Below are positions 6,090 through 8,062 of a DNA stretch of 8,062 nt, one piece after another. The translations under genes were made by a program, and so were the position numbers. The notes beneath the pieces were generated by a model. That model worked only from the letters and a program-made list of their open reading frames with translations, was not told the DNA's origin and made no database searches. Each line of letters opens with the position of its first letter. The stretch's first letter is position 1. This DNA is from Caldifarciminota bacterium. Its GTDB lineage: Bacteria; Hydrothermota; Tepidihabitantia; B3-TA06; JALVRC01. The stretch is taken from positions 1 through 8,062 of the forward strand of contig JALVRC010000189.1 of the NCBI GenBank assembly GCA_027025255.1. Reading direction: 5' to 3'.

Positions 6090-6101
6090 AGGAGGTATAA
6101 G

Positions 6102-7736
6102 ATGTCAGCAAAAGAAATTTTATTTAATGAGGAAGGAAGAAGAAAAATATTAAAGGGTGTTGAAATTCTTGCTCGTGCAGTTAAGGTAACCCTTGGCCCA
6201 AGGGGTAGAAATGTTGTATTTGAAAGAAAGTTTGGTGCACCCACTATGACAAAAGATGGTGTAACTGTTGCTAAAGAGATTGAATTAGAGGATAAGTTTG
6301 AGAATCTTGGTGCTCAATTGGTAAAAGAAGTAGCTTCTAAAACTTCAGATGTAGCAGGTGATGGTACTACAACCGCTACTGTCCTTGCTGAGGCTATTTA
6401 TAAAGAAGGATTGAAAGTAGTTTCTGCTGGTGCTAATCCTATGTCTATAAAAAAAGGAATTGAGAAAGCAGCAGAGAAAGTTGTAGAATTTTTAAAGAGT
6501 AAAAGCAAAACTCCGGAAAGTAGCGATGACATAGCGCACGTAGCTGCAGTTTCAGCAAACAATGATACAAAAGTTGGAAAATTAATTGCAGAAGCAATGG
6601 AAGTAGTAGGTAAAGATGGGGTAATTACTGTTGAAGAATCGAAGACAATGGATACTCACTTGGAGAAGGTTGAAGGAATGCAATTTGATAGAGGATATTT
6701 ATCTCCCTATTTTATTACTGATTCTGATAAAATGGAAGTTGCACTTGATAACGTTTATATACTGTTGTACGAAAAAAAGATATCAAACGCACACGATTTA
6801 GTTCCTATTCTTGAGCAGATAGCTCATCAACCAGATGGTTCCATTCTTATTATTGCAGAAGACGTAGAAGGACAAGCTTTAGCTGCGTTAGTCCTTAATA
6901 AACTTAAGGGACTTGTTAAATGTGCTGCAGTAAAGGCTCCAGGGTTTGGTGATAGAAGACGTGCAATGTTAGAAGATATTGCTATTCTTACAGGTGGTCG
7001 TTTAATATCCGAAGATATTGGTATTAAGCTTGAGAATGTTCAGTTGAGTGATCTGGGCAGAGCTTCAAGAGTAATTATTGATAAGGAGAATACTACAATT
7101 ATAACTGATGATAAGCTTGTTAATAAAGAAGCTATTGAAGCTCGTAAAGCACAGATTAGAAGGCAAATTGAGGAGACCACATCTGACTACGATAGAGAGA
7201 AACTTCAGGAAAGATTAGCAAAACTTGCTGGTGGTGTAGCTGTAATTAACGTTGGCGCTGCAACAGAAGTTGAGATGAAAGAGAAAAAGGCAAGAATTGA
7301 AGATGCACTTCATGCAACAAGGGCAGCAGTAGAAGAAGGAATAATTCCCGGAGGTGGCGTATCATTCCTTCAGTCAAAAAAGATTCTTGATGATTTGACA
7401 TTAGAAGGTGATGAGAAAATAGGTGTTGAGATTATGAAAAAGGTTTTAGAGTATCCTATAAGGCAACTCGCTCAGAATGCTGGTATAGATGGTTGTACTG
7501 TAATTCAGAAAATAAATTCAAATGAAGATTTTAACTATGGGTTCAATCTTCAGACAATGGAATACGGCGATTTGATGAAGATGGGTGTTATTGATCCTAC
7601 AAAGGTGGTAAGAAGTGCATTGCAGAATGCTGTAAGTATTGCTGCTTTACTCTTGACAACAGAGGCAGCGATAATTGAAAAACCAGAACCTGAAAAGAAT
7701 ACACCTCCTATGGGTGGAGGGTATCCAGAGTATTAA
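6102..7736 (+). CDS. groEL: Chaperonin GroEL (Hsp60)
   Basis: The double-ring ATP-dependent folding chaperone that works with GroES. The 544-residue length is typical. ATP-site residues match the E. coli numbering closely: D52 in TKDGVTVAKEI, D87 in AGDGTTTAT (85-93), and D401 in EDALHATRAAVEEG (equivalent to E. coli D398), followed by GGG (417-419). The apical domain holds the substrate- and GroES-binding face, including YLSPYF (199-204). The C-terminal tail is short (MGGGYPEY) and lacks the repeated GGM units of E. coli. AAAGGAGG (6088-6095) overlaps the groES stop codon, showing a tight two-gene unit. A strong terminator follows at 7768. Confidence 0.99.
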   Translation: MSAKEILFNEEGRRKILKGVEILARAVKVTLGPRGRNVVFERKFGAPTMTKDGVTVAKEIELEDKFENLGAQLVKEVASKTSDVAGDGTTTATVLAEAIYKEGLKVVSAGANPMSIKKGIEKAAEKVVEFLKSKSKTPESSDDIAHVAAVSANNDTKVGKLIAEAMEVVGKDGVITVEESKTMDTHLEKVEGMQFDRGYLSPYFITDSDKMEVALDNVYILLYEKKISNAHDLVPILEQIAHQPDGSILIIAEDVEGQALAALVLNKLKGLVKCAAVKAPGFGDRRRAMLEDIAILTGGRLISEDIGIKLENVQLSDLGRASRVIIDKENTTIITDDKLVNKEAIEARKAQIRRQIEETTSDYDREKLQERLAKLAGGVAVINVGAATEVEMKEKKARIEDALHATRAAVEEGIIPGGGVSFLQSKKILDDLTLEGDEKIGVEIMKKVLEYPIRQLAQNAGIDGCTVIQKINSNEDFNYGFNLQTMEYGDLMKMGVIDPTKVVRSALQNAVSIAALLLTTEAAIIEKPEPEKNTPPMGGGYPEY

Positions 7737-7767
7737 TTCCCCCTTTTCGTATCCCCTCCCCATAACT

Positions 7768-7803
7768 AAGGCGGAAAGCGTCGCTTTCCGCCTTTTTCTT
7801 TTT
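7768..7803 (+). terminator. Intrinsic terminator of the groES-groEL unit
   Basis: A GC-rich perfect 12-bp stem, AAGGCGGAAAGC (7768-7779) and GCTTTCCGCCTT (7783-7794), closes on a 3-nt GTC loop. The stem's last two Ts begin a T-rich tract running to 7803 (TTTTT-C-TTTTT). It lies 32 nt after the groEL stop. The stem is much richer in GC than the surrounding sequence. Confidence 0.93.
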
Positions 7804-7837
7804 CAATGGGATTAAAAATTTTACAATATCAAAATCC

Positions 7838-7865
7838 TTGACAAAGGGATTTTTTTATGTACAAT
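7838..7865 (+). promoter_or_regulatory. Sigma70-type promoter for the DUF2281-like gene
   Basis: A perfect -35 TTGACA (7838-7843) and TACAAT (7860-7865) are separated by 16 bp, as in the other two promoters of the window. The gap between the groEL stop and the next gene is 174 bp and holds only the terminator, this promoter and the operator candidate. Confidence 0.8.
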
Positions 7866-7880
7866 TTAGTGTGAAATTGT
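7861..7880. promoter_or_regulatory. Candidate palindromic operator overlapping the -10 box
   Basis: ACAATTT (7861-7867) and AAATTGT (7874-7880) are exact reverse complements with a 6-bp AGTGTG centre, giving a 20-bp dyad that overlaps the -10 element and likely transcription start. This is the usual place for autorepression by antitoxins. Its use as an operator is inferred from position and symmetry only. Confidence 0.45.
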
Positions 7881-7910
7881 TAAGGCTAAAATTGGAGGAG
7901 GTAAAGGAAT

Positions 7911-8062
7911 ATGCTTGAAAAGGAAATCCTATTGAAAGTACGAGAGCTTCCTGAAGATTTGAAAAGGGAGGTTTTAGATTATATGGAGTTTCTTTTGAAA
8001 AAGTATAGTGTCCGAGAGAGTAAAGCGGATAGGTTCAAGTTTGATTGGGAAGGGGGTTTAGC
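7911..8062 (+). CDS. DUF2281-like antitoxin, 3' end cut by the window
   Basis: The first 50 codons of a small protein run off the right edge. The sequence starts MLEKEILLKVRELPEDLKREV, continues with VLDYMEFLLKKY (21-32), and after a charged linker has FKFDWEGGL (about 41-49). This pattern (amphipathic ELPE..K.EVLDYxEFLL helix, then a FxxDWEGGL motif) is that of DUF2281-type proteins, which are often the antitoxin half of toxin-antitoxin pairs, commonly next to a PIN-domain ribonuclease. GGAGGAGG (7894-7901) lies 9 nt before the ATG. The gene has its own promoter and an overlapping dyad that may be its operator. Any toxin partner would lie beyond the window, so the antitoxin role is inferred from the family. 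Confidence 0.72.
   Translation, partial: MLEKEILLKVRELPEDLKREVLDYMEFLLKKYSVRESKADRFKFDWEGGL

Noticed and set aside
5903..6244. Minus-strand 113-codon open frame
   Set aside because: It spans the groES-groEL junction on the opposite strand and is a shadow of two conserved genes.
1..8062. CRISPR arrays, insertion sequences, rRNA, att sites
   Set aside because: No direct-repeat series, transposase-like frame, terminal inverted repeats flanking a gene, or rRNA-like sequence was seen. The tRNA-Val is followed directly by groES with no sign of integration.

Overview
The window is a compact, AT-rich bacterial segment with every recognisable gene on the + strand, short intergenic gaps, strong AAGGAGG ribosome binding sites and sigma70-type promoters. 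The proteins are bacterial (GroES/GroEL, CtpA, a PASTA lipoprotein, dTMP kinase). The low GC and the mix of an actinobacterial/archaeal-type inositol-phosphate synthase with a bacterial glycerol-1-phosphate dehydrogenase fit a little-studied anaerobic or thermophilic lineage, possibly a candidate phylum. I cannot place it further from sequence alone.

Left region (1-1542): the 3' part of a LicC/NTP_transf_3-like nucleotidyltransferase overlaps a glycerol-1-phosphate dehydrogenase by 17 nt. Homology-like coding continues upstream of the first usable start codon, but an in-frame TAG at 36-38 interrupts it, inside a perfect 10-bp inverted repeat. Together with the inositol-phosphate synthase downstream, these genes suggest polar head-group or compatible-solute chemistry (CDP-activated alcohol, glycerol 1-phosphate, inositol phosphate). 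The step that would join the products is not in the window.

Middle region (1543-5630): a promoter at 1572-1599 drives a free-standing lipoprotein with three PASTA domains. A strong intrinsic terminator follows, lying directly against the ribosome binding site of a myo-inositol-1-phosphate synthase. That gene is followed 2 nt later by dTMP kinase, which overlaps a CtpA-type secreted or periplasmic protease by 4 nt, so ino1-tmk-ctpA look like one transcription unit.

Right region (5631-8062): a near-consensus promoter (TTGACT-16-TATAAT) precedes tRNA-Val(TAC), and groES-groEL begin only 44 nt after the tRNA, with no CIRCE operator and no separate promoter that I can see. A GC-rich terminator closes groEL. 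A new promoter, overlapping a 20-bp palindromic operator candidate, then drives a DUF2281-like antitoxin gene that runs off the window end.

Most of the window is housekeeping. The points most worth a second look are the interrupted nucleotidyltransferase beside G1P dehydrogenase, the terminator/SD arrangement before the inositol-phosphate synthase, and the tRNA-led chaperonin operon.
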